Source of the DNA: Spongiactinospora sp. TRM90649
GTDB lineage: Bacteria; Actinomycetota; Actinomycetes; Streptosporangiales; Streptosporangiaceae
Reading direction: 5' to 3'
Assembly: GCF_029382225.1 (NCBI RefSeq)
Contig: NZ_JARLTC010000021.1
Location: 1-64,000, forward strand
DNA length: 64,000 nt
Part shown: positions 26,818 to 35,914 of the stretch, one piece after another
How positions within the stretch are numbered: the stretch's first letter is position 1
Layout: each line of letters starts with the position of its first letter
Made by a program: the position numbers and the translations under genes
Notes under the pieces: model-generated
Databases searched by the model: none
What the model was told of the DNA's origin: nothing
What the model saw: only the letters and a program-made list of their open reading frames with translations

Positions 26818-28299
26818 ATGTTGACACTTCTTGCACTCGGCCCTTTTCGGGCATGCCACGGCGACACCGTCCTGGACCTCGGCGGTCAGCGGCAGATGGC
26901 CGTGCTGGCCAGGCTCCTGGTGGCGGGCGGTCGTGCCGTGCCCGTCGGCATGCTCATCGACGAGCTATGGCCGGGCGAGCCGCCCGCGCAGGCGCTCTCG
27001 ACGATCCAGGGGTATGTGTCGCGGCTGCGCCGCGCGCTGGAGCCGGACCGCGCGCCGCGCGAGGAGGCGGGCGTCCTGGTGTCCGCTCCCCCGGGCTACG
27101 CGCTGCGCGCCGAACCTCCGCAGGTGGATTCCTGGCGGTTCGAGTCGCTGGTGAAGAAGGTGGCGGACGGCGAGCGCGACCCGTCCGCCGAGTGGGACCT
27201 GATGGAGACCGCGCTCGGCCTGTGGCGCGGCCCCGCGCTCGCCGAGTTCGCCGACCTGCCGTGGGCGGCGACCGAGGCCGGACGCCTGGAGGAGCTGCGC
27301 CTGATCGCGGTCGAGCGCCGCGCCGCCGCCGGGGTCGCGCTCGGCCGCGCCGCGTCGCTGGTGCCCGACCTGGAGGCGCACGCGGCGGCCCATCCACTGC
27401 GCGAGGAGGCCTGGCGGGTGCTGGCGCTCGCGCTGTACCGCGCGGGCCGTCAGGGCGACGCCCTGGGCGCGATCCGCAGGGCCCGCGCGGTCTGGCGCGA
27501 CGAGCTGGGGCTGGACCTGTCGGCCGTGCTCTCGCGTCTGGAGGGCGACATGCTCGCCCAGGCCGCGCACCTGGACGCCGCCCCCGCCGCCAGGACCGCG
27601 CCGCCGCCCGCGCACGTCCCGGCCGCCGGCGACGGCGAGCGCCTGCGCGTCGTGGTCGCCGACGACCAGGCCCTGGTCAGGACCGGCCTTCGGGTAGTGC
27701 TGGACAGCGAGCCCGGCATGGAGCTGGCGGGCGAGGCCGAGGACGGCGAGCAGGCCATCGCCATGATCCGCCGCACCCGCCCCGACCTGGTCCTGATGGA
27801 CATCCAGATGCCCCGCCTGGACGGCCTGACCGCCGCCCGGCGCGTGCTGTCCGAGCCCGACCCGCCCAAGGTCGTCATGATGACCACCTTCGGCACCGAC
27901 GACAACCTCTACGCCGCGCTGCGCGCCGGGGTGAGCGGCTTCGTGCTGAAGACCTCCCCGCCCGAGCAGCTCGTGGCCGCGATGCGGGCCGCCGCCGCCG
28001 GGGACGCGTTGATCGACCCGGCCCTCACCACCAGGCTGATCGCCGCCTTCACCGGTCGCGCCGATCCCACCGCGCCGCCCGAGCTGGCCGGTCTGTCCGA
28101 CGCCCAGCTGGACCTGATCAGGCTGGTGGCGCGCGGCCTGACCAACCGGCAGATCGCCGCCACGCTTTCCATGCCGGAGAGCGCTGTCTCGGCCTCCGTC
28201 GCCGAGCTGCTGGAGCGCCTGGGGCTGTTCGACCGGGCCCAGATCGTGGTGGTGGCCTACGAGTCCGGCCTGGTGAACCGGATGGGCAGCGCCCGGTGA
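26818..28299 (+). CDS. SARP/BTAD - receiver - LuxR-HTH fusion regulator
   Basis: A 493-aa protein of unusual architecture. Residues ~1-95 form an OmpR-type winged helix as in SARPs (GPFRACHGDTVLDLGG, LWPGEPPAQALSTIQGYVSRLRR). Residues ~100-245 are a BTAD helical domain (SWRFESLV, DLPWAATEAGRLEELRL, HPLREEAWRVLALALYRAGRQGDAL). Residues ~276-395 are a NarL-type receiver with acidic pair DD, phospho-acceptor D328 in LVLMDIQMP, Thr in MMTTF and Lys in VLKTSPP. Residues ~420-488 are a LuxR-like HTH (ARGLTNRQIAATLSMPESAVS). Both ends could bind DNA. The stop overlaps the kinase start (GTGA), so they form a two-component pair. Confidence 0.85.
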   Translation: MLTLLALGPFRACHGDTVLDLGGQRQMAVLARLLVAGGRAVPVGMLIDELWPGEPPAQALSTIQGYVSRLRRALEPDRAPREEAGVLVSAPPGYALRAEPPQVDSWRFESLVKKVADGERDPSAEWDLMETALGLWRGPALAEFADLPWAATEAGRLEELRLIAVERRAAAGVALGRAASLVPDLEAHAAAHPLREEAWRVLALALYRAGRQGDALGAIRRARAVWRDELGLDLSAVLSRLEGDMLAQAAHLDAAPAARTAPPPAHVPAAGDGERLRVVVADDQALVRTGLRVVLDSEPGMELAGEAEDGEQAIAMIRRTRPDLVLMDIQMPRLDGLTAARRVLSEPDPPKVVMMTTFGTDDNLYAALRAGVSGFVLKTSPPEQLVAAMRAAAAGDALIDPALTTRLIAAFTGRADPTAPPELAGLSDAQLDLIRLVARGLTNRQIAATLSMPESAVSASVAELLERLGLFDRAQIVVVAYESGLVNRMGSAR

Positions 28300-30380
28300 G
28301 CGCGGACCGGGCGAACGAAGCGAGGGTCGCGGCCAGGGTCGCGCCGCTGCCCGTCTGGGCGCGCGGCCTGACGGTGACCGTGGCCGTGGCGGGGGCGGTC
28401 ATGACGACGGCGGCCGTGCTCATCGCCGCGCAGCTGCCGCTCGCGTGGAAGCCGCAGACGCCGCTGTTCCCCGACCACGCCGCCGGGCTGATGTTCCCGG
28501 CGGTGGGGGCGTTCGTGGTGGCGCACCGGCCGCGCCTGCTGATCGGCTGGCTGATGGCGGGGGGCGGCCTGGGCTGCGCCGTGAACGTGTTCTGCATGGC
28601 GCTCATGCTGTCGTCGGCCTCCAGCGGAGACTTGGAGAGCGCGGGGTACTACCGGATCGTCGGGGTGGTCGGCTGGGCGCTCGGCGGGGGCGTGCTGGCC
28701 GGGCTGGTGCCGCTCTACTCCCCCGACGGCCGGCTGCCGTCCCGCCGCTGGCGGCCGGTCGCCGCGTTCGCCCTTGCGGTGACCGTGACGGAGGGGATCC
28801 GCGCGGCCGTGCGGCCCACGCCGCCCCTCACGGGGTATCGGCTGCCCCAGGTGATCCCCAACCCGCTCGCGATCGAGGCGCTGGGCCCGTACAACCGCGC
28901 GATCCAGGACTTCACGATGACGGGCACGCTGGCGGCCGTGGTGGTGGCGCTGGCGTCCCTCGTGCTGCGCTTCCTGCTGGGCGATCCCACCACGCGCCGG
29001 CAGATCGCCTGGCCGCTGGCGGCGTTCGCGGGCTATGTGGTGTTCCTGCTGCTGGGCCAGGACTTCTGGCTGCCGGGCTCGCTGTGGACCGGGCTGCTGC
29101 CGATCGCCATCGCCTTCGCCGTGCTGCGCTACCGGCTGTACGGGATCGATACGGTGATCAGCCGCACGGTGGTGATCACCGGCGTGGTCGTGATCGTCGG
29201 GGCCGTCTACTTCGGGGTGGGCGGCCTGGCCGGGATGCTGGTGTCCGGTTACGACCGGGTCGCCGGGCTCGGCGCGGCGCTGTGCACCGGCGTGTTCTTC
29301 CAGCCGCTGGTGGCCCGGCTGCGCCGGCTGACCGACCTGATGATGTACGGCAGGCACGGCGACCCCCGCGACCTGGCCAGGCGGCTGGCCCGCGAGATCG
29401 GCGCGACCGACCCGCGCGGCGCGCTCGTCGCCGTCACCGAGGCGGTCCGCGACGCGCTCGGGGTGACCGGCGTCGCGGTCGAGCCGCGCGGCGTTCCCGG
29501 CGCCGAGGCCGGGCGGGTGGGGCCCTCCTTTCGCGAGGTGCCGCTGGTCTGGCACGGCGAGCCGGTGGGCCGCATGCTGCTCGGCCCGCCGGGGCCGCGC
29601 CGGTTCGCCTCCGCCTACAACGACCGGCTGATCAGGGTGCTCACGCCGTACGTGGCGGACGTGGGCCACGCCGTGCTCATGGCCGCCGACCTGCAGAGCT
29701 CCAGGGAGCGGATGCTGAACGCCCGCGAGGAGGAGCGCCGCAGGCTGCGCCGCGACCTGCACGACGGGCTCGGCCAAGCGCTGGCCAACATGTCGATGTC
29801 GATCACCGTGGCGCGGTCGTCGCTGCGCGGGTCGCCGGAGTCGGCCGACCGGCTGCTCATCGACCTGCGCAGCGGGATGGACTCGGTCAGCCAGGAGATC
29901 CGCGAGCTGGTCTACGGGCTGCGCCCGCCGTCGCTGGACGATCTGGGCCTGGCCGGGGCGGTGCGCGCGCTGGCCGGCGAGGCCGGTCTGCCCGTCACCG
30001 TGACGGCGGACGGCCTGCCCGAGTGCCTCCCGGCCGCGATGGAGGTGGCGGTCTACCGGATCGTCCAGGAGGCGCTGACCAACGTGCGCAAGCACTCCCG
30101 CGCGCGCACCGCCGCGGTGACGGTCCGGCACTCCCCCCGCCGGAACGCGCTGGTCATAACCGTCCGCGACGACGGGCGGGGGCTGCCGCCGGGACACCGT
30201 CCGGGCGTCGGGTTCTCCTCGATGCGGGAGCGGGCCGCCGAGCTGGGCGGAAGCTGCACGATCACCTCGCAGCGGCGCGGCGTCCAGGTGACGGCGGTGC
30301 TGCCGCTGCCCGGCGAGCAGGAGACCGCCCAGGCGGTGCTCGCCCGCGAAGGACCGCCGTCCAACGGAGGGTCCGCGTAG
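28296..30380 (+). CDS. NarL-type sensor histidine kinase, multi-pass membrane
   Basis: A 694-aa kinase starting at GTG 28296, overlapping the regulator stop by 4 nt. The N-terminal ~300 residues contain about eight TM helices (7TM-like sensor; first helix LTVTVAVAGAVMTTAAVLIAA). A GAF-like region follows at ~360-460, then HisKA_3 (EEERRRLRRDLHDGLGQAL, phospho-acceptor His489) and an HATPase with IVQEALTNVRKHSRA (N box) and VRDDGRGLPPG (G1). It is the cognate partner of the SARP-receiver fusion. The signal is unknown. Confidence 0.9.
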   Translation: MSADRANEARVAARVAPLPVWARGLTVTVAVAGAVMTTAAVLIAAQLPLAWKPQTPLFPDHAAGLMFPAVGAFVVAHRPRLLIGWLMAGGGLGCAVNVFCMALMLSSASSGDLESAGYYRIVGVVGWALGGGVLAGLVPLYSPDGRLPSRRWRPVAAFALAVTVTEGIRAAVRPTPPLTGYRLPQVIPNPLAIEALGPYNRAIQDFTMTGTLAAVVVALASLVLRFLLGDPTTRRQIAWPLAAFAGYVVFLLLGQDFWLPGSLWTGLLPIAIAFAVLRYRLYGIDTVISRTVVITGVVVIVGAVYFGVGGLAGMLVSGYDRVAGLGAALCTGVFFQPLVARLRRLTDLMMYGRHGDPRDLARRLAREIGATDPRGALVAVTEAVRDALGVTGVAVEPRGVPGAEAGRVGPSFREVPLVWHGEPVGRMLLGPPGPRRFASAYNDRLIRVLTPYVADVGHAVLMAADLQSSRERMLNAREEERRRLRRDLHDGLGQALANMSMSITVARSSLRGSPESADRLLIDLRSGMDSVSQEIRELVYGLRPPSLDDLGLAGAVRALAGEAGLPVTVTADGLPECLPAAMEVAVYRIVQEALTNVRKHSRARTAAVTVRHSPRRNALVITVRDDGRGLPPGHRPGVGFSSMRERAAELGGSCTITSQRRGVQVTAVLPLPGEQETAQAVLAREGPPSNGGSA

Positions 30381-30411
30381 GTTCGGAGATCGCCGGTAAT
30401 AGGCTGGTCAC

Positions 30412-32196
30412 GTGGTACACCTGCGCATCGCCCTGGCCCAGACCAATCCCACCGTCGGCGACCTGGCGGGGAACACCGGCAAGGTCGTGGACTGGACCCG
30501 CCGCGCCGCCGACCGAGGCGCGCACCTGGTGGTGTTCACCGAGATGGTCCTGACCGGCTATCCGGTGGAAGACCTGGTGCTGCGCACCTCCTTCGTGGAG
30601 GCGTCCATCGCCGCCCTGGAGTCGCTGGCCGGTCGCCTGGCCGCCGAGGGGCTGGGCGAGATCCCGGTCGTCGTCGGCTACGTCGGCCGGGCCGGGCTCG
30701 CGCCGCGCGTCGGCCAGCCCAAGGGCGCGCCGCTCGACGCCGCCGCGCTGCTGCACCGGGGGGCCGTGGTCACCCGCACGGCCAAGCACCATCTGCCCAA
30801 CTACGGCGTGTTCGACGAATACCGCTACTTCGTCAGGGGCGACCGGCTGCCGATCTTCCGGCTGAACGGGGCCGACGTCGCCGTCGCGGTGTGCGAGGAC
30901 CTCTGGCAGGACGGCGGGCCGGTCTCCGTGGTCTCGAAGGCGGGCGCGGGCCTGCTGGTGGTGCCCAACGCCTCGCCGTACGAGCGGGGCAAGGAGGACG
31001 TGCGGCTCGACCTGATCGCGCGCCGGGCGCGCGAGGCCGGGTGCGCGCTCGCCTACGCCAACCAGGTCGGCGGCCAGGACGAGCTGATCTTCGACGGCGA
31101 CTCGGTGGTCGTCGGCCCGGACGGCGAGGTGCTCGCCAGGGCCGCCAGGTTCGTCGAGGAGTTCCTCGTCACCGACCTTGAGGTCCCCGCCGCGGCGCCC
31201 GGCGCCGAGCCCGGCACGTTCCCGTTCGACGCGGGCGACGGCACCACCATCACCGTCGAGCGGATCCGCCTGCCCGAGGTGACCGCCCGCGAGGCCGAGC
31301 CCGCGCCGCCCCGGGTGGCCGAGCGGCTCGACGATCTGGCCGAGGTCTACACCGCGCTGGTGCTGGGCGTGCGCGACTACGCCGCCAAGAACGGCTTCAG
31401 TTCGGTGATCCTGGGCCTTTCCGGGGGCATCGACTCCGCGCTCACGGCCACCATCGCCGCCGACGCGATCGGTCCCGAGAACGTGCACGTGGTGCTCATG
31501 CCCTCCCGTCACTCCTCCGACCACTCCGTGGGCGACGCCCAGGACCTGGTGGACCGCCAGGGCCTGCGGCACCGGCTCGTGCCGATCGAGGGCATCGTGA
31601 ACGCCTTCGAGACGGAGATCAAGCTCAGCGGCCTGGCGGCGGAGAACCTCCAGGCGCGGGTGCGCGGCATGCTGCTGATGAGCCTGTCCAACGAGCACGG
31701 GCACCTGGTGCTGACCACCGGCAACAAGAGCGAGCTGGCCACCGGCTACTCCACGCTCTACGGCGACTCCGCGGGCGGCTACGCGCCGATCAAGGACGTG
31801 CCCAAGACGATGGTCTGGCAGCTCTCCCGGTGGCGCAACGCCCAGCGCGGGCCGGGCGAGTTCCTGCACGGCTTCGAGCGCCCGCCGATCCCGGAGAACT
31901 CGATCGAGAAGGAGCCCAGCGCGGAGCTGCGCCCCGGGCAGCTCGACACCGACTCGCTGCCCTCCTACGATCTGCTGGACCGTCTCCTCGACGACTACGT
32001 GGAGAAGGACATGGGCGCCACGGAGCTGATCGCGGCCGGGCACGACCCGGAGCTGGTGGCCAGGGTGATCCGGCTGGTGGACCTGGCGGAGTACAAGCGC
32101 AGGCAGTATCCGCCCGGTCCGAAGATCACGCCGAAGAACTTCGGCAGGGACCGCAGGCTGCCCATCACGAACCGCTGGCGCGAGCGGCCCTCGTGA
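30412..32196 (+). CDS. nadE: Glutamine-dependent NAD+ synthetase
   Basis: A 594-aa two-domain enzyme. The N-terminal nitrilase-like glutaminase has Glu in VFTEMVLTGYP, Lys in AKHHLPNYGVFDE and Cys in AVCEDLWQDG. The C-terminal NAD synthetase has P-loop LGLSGGIDSALTATIAADAI and the GNKSELATGYSTLYGDSAGGYAPIKDV segment. It amidates NaAD to NAD+ using Gln-derived ammonia. It starts with GTG at 30412 and lies 31 bp after the histidine kinase gene. Confidence 0.95.
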   Translation: MVHLRIALAQTNPTVGDLAGNTGKVVDWTRRAADRGAHLVVFTEMVLTGYPVEDLVLRTSFVEASIAALESLAGRLAAEGLGEIPVVVGYVGRAGLAPRVGQPKGAPLDAAALLHRGAVVTRTAKHHLPNYGVFDEYRYFVRGDRLPIFRLNGADVAVAVCEDLWQDGGPVSVVSKAGAGLLVVPNASPYERGKEDVRLDLIARRAREAGCALAYANQVGGQDELIFDGDSVVVGPDGEVLARAARFVEEFLVTDLEVPAAAPGAEPGTFPFDAGDGTTITVERIRLPEVTAREAEPAPPRVAERLDDLAEVYTALVLGVRDYAAKNGFSSVILGLSGGIDSALTATIAADAIGPENVHVVLMPSRHSSDHSVGDAQDLVDRQGLRHRLVPIEGIVNAFETEIKLSGLAAENLQARVRGMLLMSLSNEHGHLVLTTGNKSELATGYSTLYGDSAGGYAPIKDVPKTMVWQLSRWRNAQRGPGEFLHGFERPPIPENSIEKEPSAELRPGQLDTDSLPSYDLLDRLLDDYVEKDMGATELIAAGHDPELVARVIRLVDLAEYKRRQYPPGPKITPKNFGRDRRLPITNRWRERPS

Positions 32197-32199
32197 CGG

Positions 32200-32814
32200 T
32201 CAGGCGGCGCGCAGGCCGACGAGCAGTTCGTCGGTGACGGTCTCGGCGATGTCGTCGAGCGCGGCGTCCTGCTCGGTGAGCCACTTGGTGTACCACATCA
32301 TGGTGCCCACCACGCTCGCCATCGCGATCTCCAGGTGCAGGTCGGGCCGTAGCTCGCCGGTGGCCATGCCCCGGCTGAGCACCCCGCGCAGGACGGCCCG
32401 GCGCGGCTCGATGGTGACCTCGCGAACCCGCGCGGCCAGCCGGGGATGGCGGTCCGACTCGCTCATCGCGATGTTCATCACGCACCGGTTGCGGGGGTCG
32501 GCCGCCTCGCGCTGCACCGTGCGGAGGTAGACCACCAGGTCGTCGCGCACCGAGGTGCCCGGCAGCGGCGGGATGGGGGCCTTGAGCGTCGCCAGGGCGT
32601 CAACGACCAGGTCCTCCTTGTTGGACCAGCGCCGGTAGATCGTGGTCTTGCCCACCCCGGCGCGCGTCGCGATCGCCTCGATGGTCAGCTCGGACACGGT
32701 CATGCCCTCGCCCATGAGGTCGAGCGCGGCCTCGATGATGGCCCTCTCCGCTTTCGCGGAACGGGGACGGCCCGCCGTGCGGACCGTCCCTTCGGCCGTT
32801 CCATGCGTCGTCAT
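32200..32814 (-). CDS. TetR-family regulator of the adjacent MFS pump
   Basis: A 204-aa TetR protein with HTH AIIEAALDLMGEGMTVSELTIEAIATRAGVGKTTIYRRWSNKEDLV split over residues ~25-70, and a C-terminal TetR_C_11-like domain (VMNIAMSESDRHP). It is the second gene after the DHA2 MFS transporter (7-bp gap, same strand). It probably represses that operon through the repeated sites at 34413-34490. Confidence 0.88.
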   Translation of the reverse strand: MTTHGTAEGTVRTAGRPRSAKAERAIIEAALDLMGEGMTVSELTIEAIATRAGVGKTTIYRRWSNKEDLVVDALATLKAPIPPLPGTSVRDDLVVYLRTVQREAADPRNRCVMNIAMSESDRHPRLAARVREVTIEPRRAVLRGVLSRGMATGELRPDLHLEIAMASVVGTMMWYTKWLTEQDAALDDIAETVTDELLVGLRAA

Positions 32815-32821
32815 CAGACAC

Positions 32822-34384
32822 TCACACTACAGCCGGTTCCTTGTCGTGCTCCCGCTGTAGCGGAGGCTTCTGATCCTTGTCCTTGCCTGGCAGCCAGCGC
32901 AGCACGCCCAGCGCGCCGATCAGGGCGATCGCCGCCGCGGCCAGCGCGGTGACGTGCATGCCGTCGACGAAGGCGGCCTTGGCGGGCTCGATGAGCGCGA
33001 GGCCGCGCTCGCCCAGGCCGTGCGCGACCGCCATGGTGGCGGGCAGCGACTCCCCGGCGTCGTGCCGGGCGGCCTCGGGCAGGATGCCGAGCGCGGGCGC
33101 GATGCCGTCGCGGTAGGTGGCCGACAGCAGTGAGCCCAGGATCGCCACGCCAAGTGCCCCCGCGACCTGGCGTACCGTGTTGCTCATGGCCGAGCCGACG
33201 CCGGCCTTGTCCCTGGGCAGCGACTCCATGATGGCGGTGGTGGCGGGCGGCATGATGTTGGCCATCGCCGCGCCCTGCACGAAGAACACCACCTCGATCA
33301 GCAGGATCGGGGTGTTCGCGTCCATCAGCGCGTAAGAGGCCAGCATCAGGGCGACCACCACCATGCTCACCCCGGCCGACGCCTTGCCGCCGAACCGCGT
33401 CACCATCCGCTGGCTGAGCGGGGCGAAGATGAGCTGCGCCGCGGCGAAGGGGATCATCAGCGCGCCCGACTGCAGCGGGGTGAAGCCCAGCACCGTCTGC
33501 AGGTAGAAGATCAGGAAGAACATCGTGCCCATCATCGCGAAGAACGCGATGCCCACCATGCCGATGGCGGAGGAGAACCGGGGGTTGCGGAAGTAGGTGA
33601 CGTCGAAGGCGGGGTGGTCGATGCGCCGTTCGTACCAGATGAAGGCCGCCAGCACGGCGACGCCCAGCAGGCCGGGCACGAGCACCTGCGGGCTGGCGAT
33701 CGTGGCCAGCTCACCGCCGCGGATGATGCCGTAGGTCAGCGCGACCAGACCGATGATCGACAGGACCACGCCGACCGGGTCGAGCCTGGTGGGCTTGGGG
33801 TCGCGCGACTCGGGCACGACCAGCGAGATCAGCACGATGCCGACCAGCACCACCGGGACGTTGACCAGGAAGACCGAGCCCCACCAGAAGTGCTCGATCA
33901 GCAGGCCGCCGGTGATCGGCCCGATCGCGACGGCCAGGCCGACGCCGCCGGCCCAGACGCCGATCGCCCGCCCGCGCTCGTGCGGCGGGAAGACCACCGA
34001 GATGATCGCCAGGGTGGCCGGCATGATCGCCGCGCCGCCGACGCCCATGAAGGCCCTGGCCACGATGAGCTGCATCGGGTCCTGCGCGTAGGCGCTGGCC
34101 AGGGAGGCCAGGCCGAACAGCAGCATGCCGATGATCAGCATTCGCCTGCGGCCGGTGCGGTCGCCCACCACGCCGAAGGTGAACAGCAGACCGGCGAAGA
34201 CGAGGGTGTAGGAGTTGATCGCCCATTCGAGCTGGCTCTGCGTCGCGCCCAGCCCCTCCACGGGGTCGGCGATCGTCTTCAGCGCGACGTTGAGGATGGT
34301 GTTGTCGAGGACCACGGCGAGCAGGCTGAATACCAGCACACCGAGGATCGGCCACCGCCGTGGGTGACCCTGCTGTGCGTCCAA
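32822..34384 (-). CDS. DHA2-family MFS multidrug transporter (EmrB/QacA-like)
   Basis: About 520 aa with 14 TM helices. DHA2 motifs are LDNTILNVALKTI (motif D1 with Asp in TM1), GVVGDRTGRRRMLIIG (motif A) and GPITGGLLIEHFWWGSVFLVNVP (motif C region). Export of drugs or secondary metabolites by proton antiport is expected. The TTG at 34384 is favoured by GGGAG 8 nt upstream. An ATG at 34441 is in frame but lies inside the regulatory repeats. The TetR gene follows 7 bp later. Confidence 0.88.
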   Translation of the reverse strand: MDAQQGHPRRWPILGVLVFSLLAVVLDNTILNVALKTIADPVEGLGATQSQLEWAINSYTLVFAGLLFTFGVVGDRTGRRRMLIIGMLLFGLASLASAYAQDPMQLIVARAFMGVGGAAIMPATLAIISVVFPPHERGRAIGVWAGGVGLAVAIGPITGGLLIEHFWWGSVFLVNVPVVLVGIVLISLVVPESRDPKPTRLDPVGVVLSIIGLVALTYGIIRGGELATIASPQVLVPGLLGVAVLAAFIWYERRIDHPAFDVTYFRNPRFSSAIGMVGIAFFAMMGTMFFLIFYLQTVLGFTPLQSGALMIPFAAAQLIFAPLSQRMVTRFGGKASAGVSMVVVALMLASYALMDANTPILLIEVVFFVQGAAMANIMPPATTAIMESLPRDKAGVGSAMSNTVRQVAGALGVAILGSLLSATYRDGIAPALGILPEAARHDAGESLPATMAVAHGLGERGLALIEPAKAAFVDGMHVTALAAAAIALIGALGVLRWLPGKDKDQKPPLQREHDKEPAVV

Positions 34385-34412
34385 GGGGGAACTCCCGAGC
34401 GGGGTGCCTAGA

Positions 34413-34490
34413 TTTCGATACGCGCAAGTTTCGCAACGCAACCGTAGCGGATCTACTTTCCGATACGCAACCGTCCCGTTTCGAAATAGG
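34413..34490. promoter_or_regulatory. Repeated operator-like sites upstream of the MFS-TetR operon
   Basis: ACGCAACCGT occurs at 34436-34445 and 34465-34474, and CGATACGC at 34416-34423 and 34461-34468. TTTCGAAA (an 8-bp palindrome) lies near 34479-34486. The region overlaps the presumed promoter of the pump gene and is unusually rich in these repeats, so it is a plausible TetR target. Confidence 0.5.
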
Positions 34491-34513
34491 TGCCCCTACC
34501 CGGGTGAGACCCG

Positions 34514-35740
34514 TCACACCGCGACGGCGTCGGCCTCCTCCGCCTTGACCGCCCCCGGCTTGCGCCGCCAGAACGGCACGGCCGCGCCCACCAGCAACGC
34601 CCCGATCACCCCGGTCACCATGAACGCCCAGCCGGGTCCGTGGGCGTCGATGACCGCCCCGGCGACCGGCCCGGCCGCCGCCATCCCGATGGTCAGCGCG
34701 GTGGCGTGCAGGCCCATCGCCTCACCCCGGGCAGAGGCGGGGGCCACGTCCATGACGGCGTCCACCGACGCGGCCAGGGCCGGGGCGCACAGCATGCCCG
34801 CGGGCACCAGCGCCAGGCAGAGCCACCACCAGCCGCCGCCGACCAGGCCGAGCGGCGCGGTCAGCGCGCACACCCCGGCGATCAGCGTCAGCGGGGAGAT
34901 GGGGCGCGACAGCCCGCCGTACACGAAGCCGCCGATCAGGGAGTAGAAGCACCACAGGCCGATCACCAGGCCGGTCCAGGTGGCCGCGCCGTCCTCGCGC
35001 ACCGTGGCCACCAGGGACAGTTCGGTGGCGGTGAGCACGAACGTGAGCGCGGCGACCGTGCCGAGCAGGGTGATCAGCCTCGCGCCGAGCCACTGACGGC
35101 GGGGCGCCGCGGGCGCGCCCGCCGGGACGTCGTCCTCCGCGCGGATCGGCGGGTCGAGCACCAGCAGCGCCACGCCCGCCCCCACCTGCCCCAGGCCGAT
35201 CAGCGCCATGGCCCAGCCGCTGCCCAGGCCGGTCACCAGCCCGACGGCCGCCGCCGGGCCGATCATGTAGGACAGCTCGACCGCCATCGAGTCGAGGGCG
35301 ATCGCGGACCTGCGCCGGGCGGGGCCGACCATGGCGGCCAGGCACTGCCGGATCACGCTGAACAGCGGCAGGCTGAGCAGGCCCGACACCGCCGAGGCGG
35401 CCAGCAGCGCGTAGTACGGCAGCAGTGGGGCGGCGAACCAGAAGAGCAACTGGGCGACCGTGGTCACCACGATCACCGGGCGCAGCCCGCGCCGGTCGAT
35501 GAACCGCCCGGCCACCGGGGCCCCGACGGCCATTCCCACGGTGACGACCGCGCCCACCAGACCGGCCTGCGCGTAGCTCAGCCCCATGGTCTCGATCACA
35601 TGGAACGTGAGGGCCAGACCGGCGGCCGTGAGCGGGATCCGCGCGACGAGACCGACCAACATCAGCGAGCGTACGCCCGGTACCGCCATGACCCATTTGT
35701 AGGGCTTTAGATCCATCTCGTCGGATACCTCCGGATGCAT
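34514..35740 (-). CDS. MFS transporter (12 TM)
   Basis: A 408-aa major-facilitator protein. TM1 begins SLMLVGLVARIPLTAAGLAL, and the motif A-like loop is APVAGRFIDRRGLRPVIVV. Twelve hydrophobic segments are visible, and the C-terminus ends FWRRKPGAVKAEEADAVAV. Substrate unknown. Starts at 35740 (close to GGAG) or 35716 (GGAGG 11 nt upstream) are both possible. It is divergent from panB. Confidence 0.85.
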   Translation of the reverse strand: MHPEVSDEMDLKPYKWVMAVPGVRSLMLVGLVARIPLTAAGLALTFHVIETMGLSYAQAGLVGAVVTVGMAVGAPVAGRFIDRRGLRPVIVVTTVAQLLFWFAAPLLPYYALLAASAVSGLLSLPLFSVIRQCLAAMVGPARRRSAIALDSMAVELSYMIGPAAAVGLVTGLGSGWAMALIGLGQVGAGVALLVLDPPIRAEDDVPAGAPAAPRRQWLGARLITLLGTVAALTFVLTATELSLVATVREDGAATWTGLVIGLWCFYSLIGGFVYGGLSRPISPLTLIAGVCALTAPLGLVGGGWWWLCLALVPAGMLCAPALAASVDAVMDVAPASARGEAMGLHATALTIGMAAAGPVAGAVIDAHGPGWAFMVTGVIGALLVGAAVPFWRRKPGAVKAEEADAVAV

Positions 35741-35914
35741 TCTCCATGAGGCCCCTGACAGATTCCCACCGGGTCACCGCGCCCGGCCTTTTCCCCGGAT
35801 TACCACGACTGGGGGGAGCGTTGACAGCAGGGGTGTTACGGACATGCCCGGCATGCCATCATCGAAGGGTCCGGAGACGCCACAGGGGCGCTTCGAGACC
35901 AGGAGGGATCCACG

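Noticed and set aside
26853-28295. Open frame upstream of, and in frame with, the histidine kinase
   Set aside because: Arg/Gly/Pro-rich out-of-frame reading of the SARP-receiver gene; the kinase begins at GTG 28296, overlapping the regulator stop.
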